64,000 bases of DNA from Verrucomicrobiota bacterium (GCA_026397955.1 JAPLTV010000016.1:1-64000); one strand, 5' to 3'; shown: positions 25,812 to 34,793, counted from the stretch's first letter. Notes: generated by a model not told the origin, from the sequence alone. Program-made: numbers and translations.

Positions 25812-26956
25812 GCGCTTCGTCGAATGCTTCCGCCGCGCGCGCCTGGGTCGAGATCGACCTGCCGGCGATCGACCGCAATGTCGGTCGCATCAAGCAGGCG
25901 CTGCCACCGCATGTGCGCTATGTCGCCGTGGTGAAGGCCAATGCCTACGGCCATGGCATGCCCGAGGTCGCCACGCGCCTTCTGCAGGCGGGCGTGGATT
26001 GCTTCGCGGTGGCGAACGTCGCCGAGGCCGCCAACCTGCGCGAAATCGGCCACGACGCCGACATCCTCCTGCTCAGCCCGACCTTACCCAGCGAGCTTCC
26101 TCGAGCTTTGGCCCTCGGACTCGATGTCACCTTAAACTCGCTCGATGAAGCGCAGGCGCTGGCCGCCGCGTCCGCGAAGTCGGGACTCAAGGCTAAGGTG
26201 CACGTCAAGGTCGACACCGGCATGGGCCGCGCCGGGGTCTGGCATGAGCAAGCCGCCGAGCTCTTCGCCTTCGTCCAGGATAATGCCACCTTCGAGTGGC
26301 GCGGCGTCTACACGCACTTCTCGGATGCCGACAGCGATGCCGCCTACACCGCCGTTCAGCGTGCCATCTTCCTCAAGTTGCTGGAACGAATTCCTGCTGC
26401 CGTCCGCGCGGGACTGATGATCCATGCCGACAACAGCGCCGGCCTCGAGAGCTTCTCGGCTTCCGCACCTTTCAACGCCGTGCGCGTCGGCCTGATGCAA
26501 TACGGCCTACCGCCGTCCTCGGGATCGTTCCTGGCCAGCCTCCGTCCGGAGCCCGTACTTTCTTTCCATGCGCGCGTGGTGCTCGTGAAAGACCTGCCGG
26601 CCGGTACCGCTGTCAGTTATAACCGCACCAAGACCCTTTCCCGCCCGACCCGCGTTGGCATCGTCGCCGTGGGCTACGGCGATGGCGTCCCGACGGCTGC
26701 GAGCAACCGCGGGTTCTTCCTCGTGAGGGGACAGCGCTGCCCGATCCTCGGTCGCGTGACCATGGACCAGACCATCGTGGATATCACCGATGTCCCTTCC
26801 GTCGTCGTGGGAGATATCGCGACAATCCTGGGCGCGCAAGGTGCTGATCGCATTACCGTGGCGGAGTTCTGCGCTTGGGCGGATTGCATCCCATGGGAGG
26901 CCCTGTGCACGCTCACCCAGCGCGTGCAGCGCGTCTATCGCACCGACCGCACCTAA
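25808..26956 (+). CDS. alr: Alanine racemase
   Basis: 382 aa from ATG 25808 (4-bp overlap with the tsaB-like gene); the ORF track's longer start is the antiphase of tsaB and is rejected. AVVKANAYGHG holds the PLP-binding Lys near residue 45. KVHVKVDTGMGRAGVW, HADNSAGLE, VRVGLMQYGL and the C-terminal barrel with VGIVAVGYGDGVPTAASN are the other family motifs. It converts L-alanine to D-alanine for peptidoglycan in the cytosol. The MurI-like gene follows one base after the stop, so two amino-acid racemases are adjacent, which suggests joint wall-precursor control. Confidence 0.96.
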   Translation: MSASSNASAARAWVEIDLPAIDRNVGRIKQALPPHVRYVAVVKANAYGHGMPEVATRLLQAGVDCFAVANVAEAANLREIGHDADILLLSPTLPSELPRALALGLDVTLNSLDEAQALAAASAKSGLKAKVHVKVDTGMGRAGVWHEQAAELFAFVQDNATFEWRGVYTHFSDADSDAAYTAVQRAIFLKLLERIPAAVRAGLMIHADNSAGLESFSASAPFNAVRVGLMQYGLPPSSGSFLASLRPEPVLSFHARVVLVKDLPAGTAVSYNRTKTLSRPTRVGIVAVGYGDGVPTAASNRGFFLVRGQRCPILGRVTMDQTIVDITDVPSVVVGDIATILGAQGADRITVAEFCAWADCIPWEALCTLTQRVQRVYRTDRT

Positions 26957-26957
26957 T

Positions 26958-28217
26958 ATGTCCGTCGCCCTCCGTCTCGCGCTGCTCTGCGTCCTTGCGA
27001 CCGTCTTACGCGCGTCGGATGACCCCCTTGCCGCCGCCATCGGCCATGCCAAGGCCCATCCGCAGGGCGATGCCCCCGCCAGCTTTGTCGCGGCAGATTA
27101 TCGGGGCGACCTGCGTGATCTGCCGATCGGAGTCTTTGATTCCGGTGTCGGCGGCCTGACGGTCCTCGAGGCCATCAAAGCCCATGACCGCCATCACAAT
27201 CAGACCGGGGCGGAAGGCCCCGACGGCGTGCCCGATTTCGCCGGCGAACGCTTCGTGTATTTCGGCGATCAGGCGAATATGCCTTACGGAAATTATTCCG
27301 CGGTGGGGCGGACGGATTTTCTGCGTGAACTCATTCTGCGTGACGCCTTGTTCCTGCTCGGGCGGCGTTACGCGAACGGCACCAAGCCGCCGGTGAAGGC
27401 CATCGTCATCGCCTGCAATACCGCCACCGCTTACGGACTGGAAGACATTCGGGCCGCGGTGAAGGCCTGGGGTATCCCGGTCGTCGTCATCGGGGTCGTC
27501 GAAGCGGGCGCGCAAGGCCTGGTCGAGACCGCGGACGGCGCGCAGGGCGGGGTGGCCGTGCTCGCCACCGTGGGGACGTGCGCGTCTAATGCTTATCCCA
27601 AGGCTATCGCCAAGGTCACCGGCCGTCCGGTCCGCCAGCTAGGATCCGCCAGCCTCGCCGCCGCGATTGAGGGTGACCCTTCGGTCAAGACGCCGATCCG
27701 CGATATCATCCGCGCCGATGTTGGCACGTTCCTCAAGTCGGCCGCCGCCGACGGCGCTGCGCCGATCGATACCTTGATGCTCGGCTGCACCCACTATCCG
27801 TTGGTCGCCGATGAGATCGCCGCGGCCTTCGCCTATTGGCGCGAACAATCCGATGCGGCTGGCCGCAAGCCGTATGCCGCGCTCGTGGCGCCCCGGCTCA
27901 AGCAGGTGAATCCCGCCGCCTGGACCGCTGAGGCTCTCTGGCGTTCGCTCCGTGGCGCCAAGATGATGGCGGTGACGAAGCCATCGTCCGGCGACCAGTT
28001 CTTTATTTCCGTCGCGAACCCGCAGTGGCCGGGCGTCGGCCTGGCCCCTGACGGCACGTTGGCTTACGAATATAAATATGGGCGTTCCCCTAATCAGGTC
28101 GGGCGCGAGGACACGGTCAACGTCCCCATGACGGCGGACAAGCTGCCCGGCGCGACGGCGGGACTCGTCCGCGAAAAGCTGCCGCTGACCTGGCGGAGCT
28201 TGCAGGGCGTGCGCTGA
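26958..28217 (+). CDS. Exported glutamate/aspartate racemase-like protein
   Basis: 419 aa from ATG 26958, one base after alr. The first 18-20 residues (VALRLALLCVLATVLRASD) look like a signal peptide, unusual for a MurI relative. The racemase fold follows: IGVFDSGVGGLTVLEAIK, IVIACNTATAYGLED (first catalytic Cys) and MLGCTHYPLVADEI (second Cys), so both active-site Cys are kept. It is much longer than MurI (about 270 aa), with a long insert after the first motif (HHNQTGAEGPDGVPDF) and an about 130-residue C-terminal extension. Either it is periplasmic and acts on free glutamate or aspartate, or the leader is a membrane-proximal helix. Cotranscription with alr supports a wall role. Confidence 0.82.
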   Translation: MSVALRLALLCVLATVLRASDDPLAAAIGHAKAHPQGDAPASFVAADYRGDLRDLPIGVFDSGVGGLTVLEAIKAHDRHHNQTGAEGPDGVPDFAGERFVYFGDQANMPYGNYSAVGRTDFLRELILRDALFLLGRRYANGTKPPVKAIVIACNTATAYGLEDIRAAVKAWGIPVVVIGVVEAGAQGLVETADGAQGGVAVLATVGTCASNAYPKAIAKVTGRPVRQLGSASLAAAIEGDPSVKTPIRDIIRADVGTFLKSAAADGAAPIDTLMLGCTHYPLVADEIAAAFAYWREQSDAAGRKPYAALVAPRLKQVNPAAWTAEALWRSLRGAKMMAVTKPSSGDQFFISVANPQWPGVGLAPDGTLAYEYKYGRSPNQVGREDTVNVPMTADKLPGATAGLVREKLPLTWRSLQGVR

Positions 28218-28219
28218 TT

Positions 28220-28765
28220 TCAGGCCGCCTTCTTCGGGTCAACCTTAGGCTTTTCCTTTTCGTCCTTCTTCGGCTCGTCCTTGCCGTCCTTCTTCTCGAT
28301 TTTGGCGACGGCCTTGGTGATAGCGTCGGCCAGTTCTTCGCCGTCCGGGACGCTGCTGTAGACCATCTTGCCTTCGCGGTCGAAGGCGCAGACGTAAGGA
28401 TAGGCGTTGGTCTTGATCGGTCCGCGGCAGCCGCTGTAGTTACTGTAGGTCACGCCGGACTTCTTCAGCAGGGTGGTGATGTTCTTGGGCGAGCCGGCGT
28501 AGCCGAGATTCTCGACGCCGATGACGACGAGGTCGTCCTTATGTTCGTCGGCGATCTTCTGGAAGATCTTAAGGTTGGAGCCGCTGGGGTTTTCCAGTTC
28601 GTAGGCCCAGAAGAAAAGTAGAGTGCCCTTGTCCTTCTGTAACACGGGCGTCACGCGCGGGCCGTCGATGTAACGACCGAGCGAGAAGTCGGTGCGGAAG
28701 TTGTATTTCTTCTCGGCGCCGAATACCGTTGTGAGCCAGAGGAGCATGAGGAGGGCGAGGCGCAT
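28220..28765 (-). CDS. Exported thioredoxin-fold protein lacking CxxC (copy A)
   Basis: 181 aa. Signal peptide (RLALLMLLWLTTVFG) then a redoxin-like domain: RTDFSLGRYIDGPRV, KGTLLFFWAYE at the usual TlpA 'WA' strand, and DDLVVIGVENLG, then NAYPYVCAFDREGKMVYSS, which matches the cis-Pro strand region of TlpA/AhpC proteins. The catalytic CxxC after the 'W-A' strand is missing (YELENPSGSN), so redox activity as a thioredoxin is not expected; the remaining Cys lie in GCRGP and YVC. A Lys/Glu/Pro-rich tail ends the protein. It is paralogous to the gene at 29309 and both sit beside small membrane proteins. Confidence 0.75.
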   Translation of the reverse strand: MRLALLMLLWLTTVFGAEKKYNFRTDFSLGRYIDGPRVTPVLQKDKGTLLFFWAYELENPSGSNLKIFQKIADEHKDDLVVIGVENLGYAGSPKNITTLLKKSGVTYSNYSGCRGPIKTNAYPYVCAFDREGKMVYSSVPDGEELADAITKAVAKIEKKDGKDEPKKDEKEKPKVDPKKAA

Positions 28766-28832
28766 GTCAAAAGGGTGCTCTTCTTATATTTAATAACAAG
28801 ACCGCAGGTCGGCCCAGTATTCCGATTCAGGG

Positions 28833-29312
28833 CTATTCCGCGCGGTTCTCGCGCCGGATGTCCCGGAACAGGCCGTAGACCATCAGGGCGCCCACCACGG
28901 CACCCTGACCGATGAGCGTATACAGGTTCGTCGGATCCTTGTCGAAGAAGGGCGAGAGGTTGCCCAGGAGGAAGAACGGGAAATAGCCGGCGAAGCTCCA
29001 GAGGGCGGTGCTGATCGCGGTGCTATCCATCGGGACAGACGGGCGCAGAATCATCTGCAGCCCCCAGACGACGCTGGCGAGGGCGAGCAGGTGAAGCTGC
29101 GGCGCGGTCAGCAAGGCTAGTTCATCGGGCAGGAACTGGGCGAAGATCGCTAGGAGGAATAGCAATGAGCTGAGGATCCGGGTGGCCGCCTCGAGGCTGT
29201 TGCGTTCGCGCGTCGGGATGAGCTGATCGGAGCCGAAGCCCGATGAGGTCTCGGCGCCACGCGGCTGGGAGCCGAGGCCCCAAAGTAGACAGTCGAAAAG
29301 GAAGCGGATCAT
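28833..29312 (-). CDS. Small integral membrane protein (copy A)
   Basis: 159 aa with four hydrophobic segments: about 45-62 (ILSSLLFLLAIFAQFL), 70-86, 103-120 (SFAGYFPFFLLGNL) and 133-150. The N-terminus reads as cytoplasmic or amphipathic. It ends FRDIRRENRAE, and the neighbouring membrane protein at 29850 ends LRDIKRPA after the same kind of last helix, so the two are probably paralogs. Its start overlaps the stop of the upstream redoxin gene by four bases (ATGA). Function unknown; the pairing with a redoxin suggests a membrane anchor or partner. Confidence 0.7.
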   Translation of the reverse strand: MIRFLFDCLLWGLGSQPRGAETSSGFGSDQLIPTRERNSLEAATRILSSLLFLLAIFAQFLPDELALLTAPQLHLLALASVVWGLQMILRPSVPMDSTAISTALWSFAGYFPFFLLGNLSPFFDKDPTNLYTLIGQGAVVGALMVYGLFRDIRRENRAE

Positions 29313-29800
29313 TCGGTGATCGCCTTGATGGCGGCCTTGAAGTCGGCGTTACCTTTGGCCGGCGTACCGCTGTAGATTAGCTTCCCTTCAGAGTTGAAGA
29401 GTAGGCAATGGCCGTCGTGCGGCACTTCGAACGGCGCGTGCTCGATGCCGGCCTGGATGGTGAACTCGATCTTGAACTTCTTGGCGTACTCCGCGAGGTC
29501 CTTGGCGACCAGTCCCTTGCTCCAGGCCGAGCCGATGACCACGACCTTCTTGCCGTGGGCTTCGTGCAAGGCTTCGAACTCCGGCGTCCACGCCGCCGCC
29601 CATGAGTTCCGGTTGCCGGAGAGGGTGCCCATGCTGACGATTGCGACGGCCTTACCCTTGAGGACGGCTTCGGTGACGCGCGGTCCCGTGAGGTGGTTGC
29701 CGAGATTGAAGTCGCGCAGGTGGTAGTTCTTCGTGCTCGGGTCCGCGGCGCCCAGCAAGGTGAGGGTGGAGAATAGGGTGAGCAGGAGAGGCTTGAGCAT
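29309..29800 (-). CDS. Exported thioredoxin-fold protein lacking CxxC (copy B)
   Basis: 163 aa from ATG 29800; the ORF track start is an Arg-rich extension that I reject. Signal peptide (KPLLLTLFSTLTLLGAAD), then HLRDFNLGNHLTGPRVTEAVLKG, which mirrors the copy A segment RTDFSLGRYIDGPRV. KAVAIVSMGTLSG is in the place of the strand that carries the W-C-x-x-C in active proteins, and no CxxC is present. The end (HDGHCLLFNSEGKLIYSGTP) again matches the cis-Pro region. It probably binds a partner rather than doing redox chemistry, which is inference. Translationally coupled to the membrane gene downstream. Confidence 0.75.
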   Translation of the reverse strand: MLKPLLLTLFSTLTLLGAADPSTKNYHLRDFNLGNHLTGPRVTEAVLKGKAVAIVSMGTLSGNRNSWAAAWTPEFEALHEAHGKKVVVIGSAWSKGLVAKDLAEYAKKFKIEFTIQAGIEHAPFEVPHDGHCLLFNSEGKLIYSGTPAKGNADFKAAIKAITE

Positions 29801-29849
29801 CGGGGTAGGCTCATCCTGTCCTTCGCCCGGACGCAGGCAAGCCCGCGAC

Positions 29850-30284
29850 TCAGGCCGGGCGTTTGATATCGCGCAAGATGCCGACAAAGAAGGCCGCACC
29901 GAACAGGCACACGCTTAGCCACGTGCTTCCGGGCATCTCCTTCGGGCTTAAGGCGTAGGCGGCGTAGGGGGCTAGCGTCCATATTCCGACGTTGGTTGCG
30001 GTCCGGTCTCCGGGGATATCTTTGCGGTAAAGGGTTAGCGCCAGCCACAGGAGCGGCAGGATGTTAAGCCAGTACGCTTCGCTGGAGGAAAGAAAGTCAC
30101 CCTTCAAGATGTGCACCTCTACTCCGACAGCAGCGGTCAAAGCCATGCTTGCCCATGAGAGGGCCTTTTCACCTAAGTCAGGGGTGCGGTCGTTCTCCAA
30201 GGCGGTGAGTCCGGCCGGACCGCGCATGACGAGGTAGCGCCCCAGGATGATCAGGAAGAAGCAGACAGGTATGTAGGCTCCCAT
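29850..30284 (-). CDS. Small integral membrane protein (copy B)
   Basis: 144 aa with about four hydrophobic segments (IPVCFFLIILGRYLV, SWASMALTAAVGVEVH, WLNILPLLWLALTL and WLSVCLFGAAFFVGILRD). It starts the minus-strand module [membrane B, redoxin B, membrane A, redoxin A]. The likely start is ATG 30284. No known domain. It lies 15 bp from the stop of uxaC upstream, but the shared strand and short gap do not prove a link with uronate use. Confidence 0.7.
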   Translation of the reverse strand: MGAYIPVCFFLIILGRYLVMRGPAGLTALENDRTPDLGEKALSWASMALTAAVGVEVHILKGDFLSSSEAYWLNILPLLWLALTLYRKDIPGDRTATNVGIWTLAPYAAYALSPKEMPGSTWLSVCLFGAAFFVGILRDIKRPA

Positions 30285-30299
30285 GCTTCGGGAGGCTGC

Positions 30300-31706
30300 T
30301 TACTTCTTGAATCCGAAGTACTGGCTGGCGTTGCCGTAGCAGACGTCGGCGATCAGGCGTTCGTTCCAGTCCTGGCGGTCCGGCATGCGGCCCGACTCGA
30401 CGTCTTGGCCGACGAGGTCGCACAGGATGCGGCGGAAGTATTCGTGACGCGGATATGAGAGGAACGAGCGCGAGTCGGTGATCATGCCGATGAAGCGGCT
30501 GAGCAGGCCGAGGTCGGACAGCGCGTTGATCTGGTCGCGCATGCCGCGTTCTTGGTCCAGGAACCACCAGCCCGAGCCGTACTGGATCTTGCCCGGCGTG
30601 ACGCCGTCCTGGAAGGAGCCGGGGAGGCAGGCGAAGAGGGCCGTGTCGGCGGGGTTAAGGTTGTAGAGGATCGTCTTGCCGAGGGCGTTCTCGCCGGAGA
30701 GCGTACCGAACCAGCGGATAAGGCCGGGCCCCTGTCGGAAGTCGCCGATGGTATCGCAGCCGGCGTCGGAGCCGAGACGCTTGAGCAGGCCGAGGTTCGG
30801 GTCGCGGACGGCGCCGAGGTGGAGCTGGGTGGCCCAGCCCTTGGCGTGGTTGAGGCGGCCCACGTGCAGCATGATGAAGGCCGTGAATTTTTCGGCTTCC
30901 TCGAGCGTGGCAGCTTTACCGGAGATAGCGTTCTCCCAGATGGCCTTGGCTTCGGCTTCGGTGCAGGCGGCGTCCGGCAGGGTGTCGAGGCCGTGGTCGG
31001 AGGCGCGGCAACCGGCGGCGGCGAAGTCGTCGTGGCGCTGATTGAGTCCGGCGATCAGGCCGGCGAAGGTATCGGCGCCCTTGCCCGTGGCGGCGGCGAG
31101 GCGCTTAGCCCAAGCCTGCACGCGGTCAGGGGTGCGGACCTTGAGGCACGCGTCGGGGCGGTAGGTCGGGACGATCTTGGTCTCGAAGCCGGACTTCGCG
31201 ATCTGGTGGTGCAGGTCTAGCGAGTCGGCGGGGTCATCGGTGGTGCCGACCACGCGGACCTTCATCAGCTTGAGGATGCCGCGAGCCGTGAGGTCGCCGT
31301 TCTTCAGCTGGCGGTTGGCTTCGTCCCAGATTTTCTGGGCCGTGGCGCCTTCGAGGACGTCCTGGATGCCGAAGTGGCGGCGCAGCTCGAGGTGCGTCCA
31401 GTGGAAGAGGGGATTACGGAGCGTGGAGGGGACCGTCTCGGCCCAGGCCTGGAACTTCTCGCGCGACGTGGACTTGTCGCCGGTGATGAGGTCCTCGCTG
31501 ACGCCGTTCGCGCGCATCGCGCGCCACTTGTAGTGGTCGCCGGCGAGCCAGATGGCCGTGAGGTCTTCGAAGCGACGGTCGTCAGCGATGTCCTTCGGGC
31601 TGAGGTGGCAGTGGTAGTCGACGATCGGCTGGTCTTTCGCCACGCCGTGGTAGAGCTTCTGCGCCGTGCCGGTCGAGAGGATGAAGTGGTCGTCCATGAA
31701 GGCCAT
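30300..31706 (-). CDS. uxaC: Glucuronate isomerase UxaC
   Basis: 468 aa, normal UxaC length. DYHCHLSPKDIADDR near residue 30 is the family's metal-binding signature (amidohydrolase-like H-x-H), and the long barrel carries VVGTTDDPADSLDLHH and AIWENAIS-type helices; the C-terminus has ISGKAATLEEAEKF and DSRSFLSYPRHEYFRR, both typical of UxaC. It isomerises D-glucuronate to D-fructuronate and D-galacturonate to D-tagaturonate in the cytosol, the first step of uronate breakdown. It is the last gene of the minus-strand uronate operon, 15 bp after the SDR gene. Confidence 0.96.
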   Translation of the reverse strand: MAFMDDHFILSTGTAQKLYHGVAKDQPIVDYHCHLSPKDIADDRRFEDLTAIWLAGDHYKWRAMRANGVSEDLITGDKSTSREKFQAWAETVPSTLRNPLFHWTHLELRRHFGIQDVLEGATAQKIWDEANRQLKNGDLTARGILKLMKVRVVGTTDDPADSLDLHHQIAKSGFETKIVPTYRPDACLKVRTPDRVQAWAKRLAAATGKGADTFAGLIAGLNQRHDDFAAAGCRASDHGLDTLPDAACTEAEAKAIWENAISGKAATLEEAEKFTAFIMLHVGRLNHAKGWATQLHLGAVRDPNLGLLKRLGSDAGCDTIGDFRQGPGLIRWFGTLSGENALGKTILYNLNPADTALFACLPGSFQDGVTPGKIQYGSGWWFLDQERGMRDQINALSDLGLLSRFIGMITDSRSFLSYPRHEYFRRILCDLVGQDVESGRMPDRQDWNERLIADVCYGNASQYFGFKK

Positions 31707-31721
31707 CGTCGTCGGTCTCGC

Positions 31722-32492
31722 TTAGATGGACATCGCGGCGAAGCCGCCGTCGACGACGATCTCAGCGCCGGTGACGAAGCTACCGGCGTCGGAAGCGAGG
31801 AGGAGGGAGGCACCGATGAGTTCCTTGGCTTCGCCGAAGCGGTTCATCGGGGTCTTGCCCAGGATCATCGCCACGCGCTCAGGGGTGAGCACCTTGCGGT
31901 TCTGTTCGGCGGGGAAGAAGCCCGGGACGAGCGTGTTCACGCGGACGCCCTTGGCGGCCCATTCGCGGGCGAGGTTCTTCGAGAGGTTGTGCACCGCGGC
32001 CTTGGAGGCCGAGTAGGTGAAGACGCGGGAGAGCGGCAGGATGCCGGATTCCGAGCCGAGGTTGATGATCGAGCCCTTGCCGGCGGCGACCATCGCCTCG
32101 CCGAACACCTGGCAGCCGAAGATGACGCCCTTGACGTTCACGGTGAGGATCTTGTCGATCTGCGCTTCGTCGATCTCGAGGAAGGGCGTGGGCGAGTTGA
32201 CGCCGGCGCCGTTGACGAGGACGTCGACCTTGCCGTGCTTGGCGAGGATGCCGTCGCGCAGTTTGATGAGTTCGGCCTTGTTGGTGGCTTCACAGGAGAT
32301 GAATTCGCCGGAGCCGCCAGCGGCTTTGATCTTGGCGAGGCGGGCGTCGGCCTTGGCGGGGTCGCGACCGACGAGAATCACGTGAGCGCCGGCGGAGGCG
32401 AAGCCTTCGGCCATGGCACCGCAGAGTTCACCGGTGCCGCCGATGACGACGGCCGTGCGGCCTTTGAGGGAGAAGAGATCGAGGGAGGACAT
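31722..32492 (-). CDS. Short-chain dehydrogenase of the uronate cluster
   Basis: 256 aa classical [23 protein letters not shown] is the NAD(P)-binding glycine motif, [14 protein letters not shown] the structural NAG motif, and [14 protein letters not shown] holds the catalytic Tyr and Lys, with GSESGILP giving the Ser. The family includes gluconate 5-dehydrogenase and KduD. In this cluster it most likely reduces a keto-uronate such as fructuronate or tagaturonate, replacing the missing UxuB/UxaB, or acts later on a keto sugar; the sequence cannot decide. It lies between kdgK and uxaC, with a 7-bp repeat in the 50 bp upstream. Confidence 0.88.
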   Translation of the reverse strand: MSSLDLFSLKGRTAVVIGGTGELCGAMAEGFASAGAHVILVGRDPAKADARLAKIKAAGGSGEFISCEATNKAELIKLRDGILAKHGKVDVLVNGAGVNSPTPFLEIDEAQIDKILTVNVKGVIFGCQVFGEAMVAAGKGSIINLGSESGILPLSRVFTYSASKAAVHNLSKNLAREWAAKGVRVNTLVPGFFPAEQNRKVLTPERVAMILGKTPMNRFGEAKELIGASLLLASDAGSFVTGAEIVVDGGFAAMSI

Positions 32493-32499
32493 GGGTCTA

Positions 32500-32527
32500 G
32501 AGTATGGAGTTTGGAGTATCGAGTATA
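32500..32527. repeat. 7-bp tandem repeat, four units
   Basis: GAGTATG, GAGTTTG, GAGTATC, GAGTATA: four 7-mers in tandem in the 50 bp spacer between the sugar kinase stop (32543) and the dehydrogenase start (32492), so it is part of the leader of the dehydrogenase gene. On the minus strand it reads CATACTC-type units. Confidence 0.7.
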
Positions 32528-32542
32528 GGGGAGGGCGGGAGC

Positions 32543-33640
32543 TTAGCGGACGACGCGGGCGCCGCCGCCAGCGAGCTGCTTCTCGACTTCCTTACGGGTG
32601 ACCATCGAGGTGTCGCCAGGAGTCGTGGACGCCAGTGCGCCGTGGGCAGCACCGTAGTTTACAGCCTTTTGGGCGTCGTTGTGCTCGAGGAAGCCGAAGA
32701 CCAGGCCCGAGGCGAAGCTGTCGCCACCGCCGACGCGGTCGAGGATCTCGAGCTCGGGGAACTGGATGCTGTCGTAGAATTTGCCGTCGTGCCAGCAGAT
32801 GGCGCTCCAGTCGTTCTTCGTGGCGGTGATCACGCGACGCAGCGTGGTCGCGGCGACCTTGAAGTTCGGGAACTGCTTCACGGCTTCGCCGATCATGTCC
32901 TTGAAGGCCTGAGTCTCGATGTGGGAGAGGCTATGATCAGCGCCCTTGACCTCGAAGCCGAGGGAGGCGGTGAAGTCTTCTTCGTTGCCGATCATCACGT
33001 CGACGTACTTGGCAATCTCGCGGTTCACTTCCTGGGCCTTCTTGAGGCCGCCGATGGTCTTCCAGAGGGAAGGGCGGTAGTTGAGGTCGTAGGAGACGAT
33101 GGTGCCGTGCTTCTTGGCGATCTTGACGGCCTCGATGGTGGCCTGCGCGGTGGTCTCGGAGAGGGCCGCGAAGATGCCGCCCGTGTGGAGCCAGCGGACG
33201 CCGAGCGTACCGAAGAGGTATTCCCAGTCGAAGTCGCCAGGCTTGATCTGCGAGGCGGCGGTGTTGCCGCGGTCCGGGACGCCGACGGCGCCGCGGATGC
33301 CGAAGCCACGCTCGGTGAAGTTGAGGCCGTTGCGGACCGTGCGGCCGATGCCGTCGTCCTCGCGCCACTTGATGAAGTCGGTGTTCACGCCGCCCTGCAT
33401 CACGAAGTCCTCGAGCAGGCGGCCGACCTCGTTGTCGACGAACGCCGTGCACACGGAGGTGCGCAGGTTGAAGCACTTGCGGAGCCCGCGGGCGACGTTG
33501 TATTCGCCGCCGCCTTCCCAGACCTGGAACTGGCGCGTGGTACGCACGCGGCCTTCGCCCGGGTCGAGGCGGAGCATGATTTCACCGAGGGAGACTTGGT
33601 CGAAGGCGCATTCCTTCGCCGACTTAATCTTGAGAGCCAT
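32543..33640 (-). CDS. kdgK: 2-Dehydro-3-deoxygluconokinase-like PfkB sugar kinase
   Basis: 365 aa PfkB kinase. The N-terminal signature ([32 protein letters not shown]) and the C-terminal catalytic motif [17 protein letters not shown], with the base Asp, are present; the GGGDSFASG form is typical of KDG kinases, where most PfkB proteins have GAGDAF. It phosphorylates KDG at C6 to give KDPG, which an aldolase then splits. No aldolase lies in the window. Start ATG 33640, whose leader (CAACCCTCCCCACAACCATG) has no Shine-Dalgarno. Part of the minus-strand uronate cluster. Confidence 0.9.
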   Translation of the reverse strand: MALKIKSAKECAFDQVSLGEIMLRLDPGEGRVRTTRQFQVWEGGGEYNVARGLRKCFNLRTSVCTAFVDNEVGRLLEDFVMQGGVNTDFIKWREDDGIGRTVRNGLNFTERGFGIRGAVGVPDRGNTAASQIKPGDFDWEYLFGTLGVRWLHTGGIFAALSETTAQATIEAVKIAKKHGTIVSYDLNYRPSLWKTIGGLKKAQEVNREIAKYVDVMIGNEEDFTASLGFEVKGADHSLSHIETQAFKDMIGEAVKQFPNFKVAATTLRRVITATKNDWSAICWHDGKFYDSIQFPELEILDRVGGGDSFASGLVFGFLEHNDAQKAVNYGAAHGALASTTPGDTSMVTRKEVEKQLAGGGARVVR

Positions 33641-33676
33641 GGTTGTGGGGAGGGTTGGGTTTTAAAGTGAGGGTGC

Positions 33677-34771
33677 TTAGGCCGTGGGCAAGGTCGCGAG
33701 GTCGAACGGCTGGTGGCCGATGTGTTCCGCGACTTTATTGAACTCTTCGATTTCAGCTTTGGAAAACAGCAGGCCGCCGGCCTTTTCGCTGCGCGCGGCG
33801 AAGGTCGCCTCGAGCTGGCCGGGGAGCATGCACTTCTCGTTGCCGTGGCCGAGGACGTCGGCGAGGACCGCCTTGACGTTCTCGGACTGGCTGCGGCCCT
33901 TGGCGAAGACGCCTGAGCTGATGGCGTCCGGGTGGATCACCTGGAAGAAGAAGGCGCAGGCCTGCTTCTCGCCGGGGACGTGCGTGCGGCTGCGGATGGT
34001 CGGCAGCGATCCGCCGATGAAGCCGGCGACGATCTCGTTGATGAGCGAGAGGCCATAGCCCTTGTGGGCGCCGAAGGGGATGAGCGAGACGGCTTCGTTC
34101 GGGTCGAGGGTGACCTTGCCGTCCTTGTCCACGGCGGCGTCAGGCGGGAGCATCTTGCCTTCGCGCTTGAGCACCTGGACGCGGCCCATGGCGATGACGG
34201 AGGTCGCCCAGTCGATCACGATCGGGAAGCCGACGGCGTCGGTGGTGGGGAAGCCCCACGAGTGCGGATTGGTGCCGAGCGTCGGGTGCTTGCCTTGGAA
34301 GGGGACGACTTCCGCGAGCGTGGCGGTGCAGTTCGTGTAAGCGATGTAACCGCGCTTGGCTGCTTCCATCACGTAGCCGCCGCCCCAGAGGTAGTGGAAG
34401 GCGTTGTCGACTGAGACCGTGCCCACGCCGTACTTGTCGGCGAGCTCGATGCAGCGGTTGATGGCGTCGACGGCGACGGCCTGGCCGAGCTTCTGGTGGG
34501 CGTCCCAGACTTCGGCGGCCTCGAAGCGCGTGGCCTTCTTCGTGACGGTGGCGTTGGGCGTGCAGCCCGGGACCTTGGCGCCGGAGCCGAACAGTTCGTC
34601 GAGATGCAGGGCCTTCAGCGCGTTGTGCGTGCGGATGCCGTGGTGCGTGGCCATGCTGGACATCTGGGCGGCCTGGGCCGATTCCTTGGCGCCGAAGCCG
34701 CGCTTAACATAGGCGGCGGTGACAAGCGCCTCGTGGGCGGCGCGGGGGATGACGTAGAAGACTTCGCTCAT
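33677..34771 (-). CDS. Ldh2/YiaK-type NAD(P)-dependent oxidoreductase
   Basis: 364 aa, full length for the malate/L-lactate dehydrogenase-2 family (not the Rossmann LDH). Signatures are SSMATHHGIRTHNALKALHLDELF (the catalytic His region near the N-terminus), GTVSVDNAFHYLWGGGYV, GTNPHSWGFPTTD and VSLIPFGAHKGYGLSLINEIVAG. Members reduce 2-oxo acids; YiaK reduces 2,3-diketo-L-gulonate, others malate or ureidoglycolate. In this cluster a keto-uronate or keto-deoxy acid is plausible. 37 bp upstream of kdgK on the same strand. Confidence 0.9.
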   Translation of the reverse strand: MSEVFYVIPRAAHEALVTAAYVKRGFGAKESAQAAQMSSMATHHGIRTHNALKALHLDELFGSGAKVPGCTPNATVTKKATRFEAAEVWDAHQKLGQAVAVDAINRCIELADKYGVGTVSVDNAFHYLWGGGYVMEAAKRGYIAYTNCTATLAEVVPFQGKHPTLGTNPHSWGFPTTDAVGFPIVIDWATSVIAMGRVQVLKREGKMLPPDAAVDKDGKVTLDPNEAVSLIPFGAHKGYGLSLINEIVAGFIGGSLPTIRSRTHVPGEKQACAFFFQVIHPDAISSGVFAKGRSQSENVKAVLADVLGHGNEKCMLPGQLEATFAARSEKAGGLLFSKAEIEEFNKVAEHIGHQPFDLATLPTA

Positions 34772-34793
34772 GGGTAAGGTTTCGGGTGGGAGA

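Noticed and set aside
31374-32528. 384-aa plus-strand ORF across uxaC and the SDR gene
   Set aside because: It crosses two well-supported genes on the other strand and has no motif.
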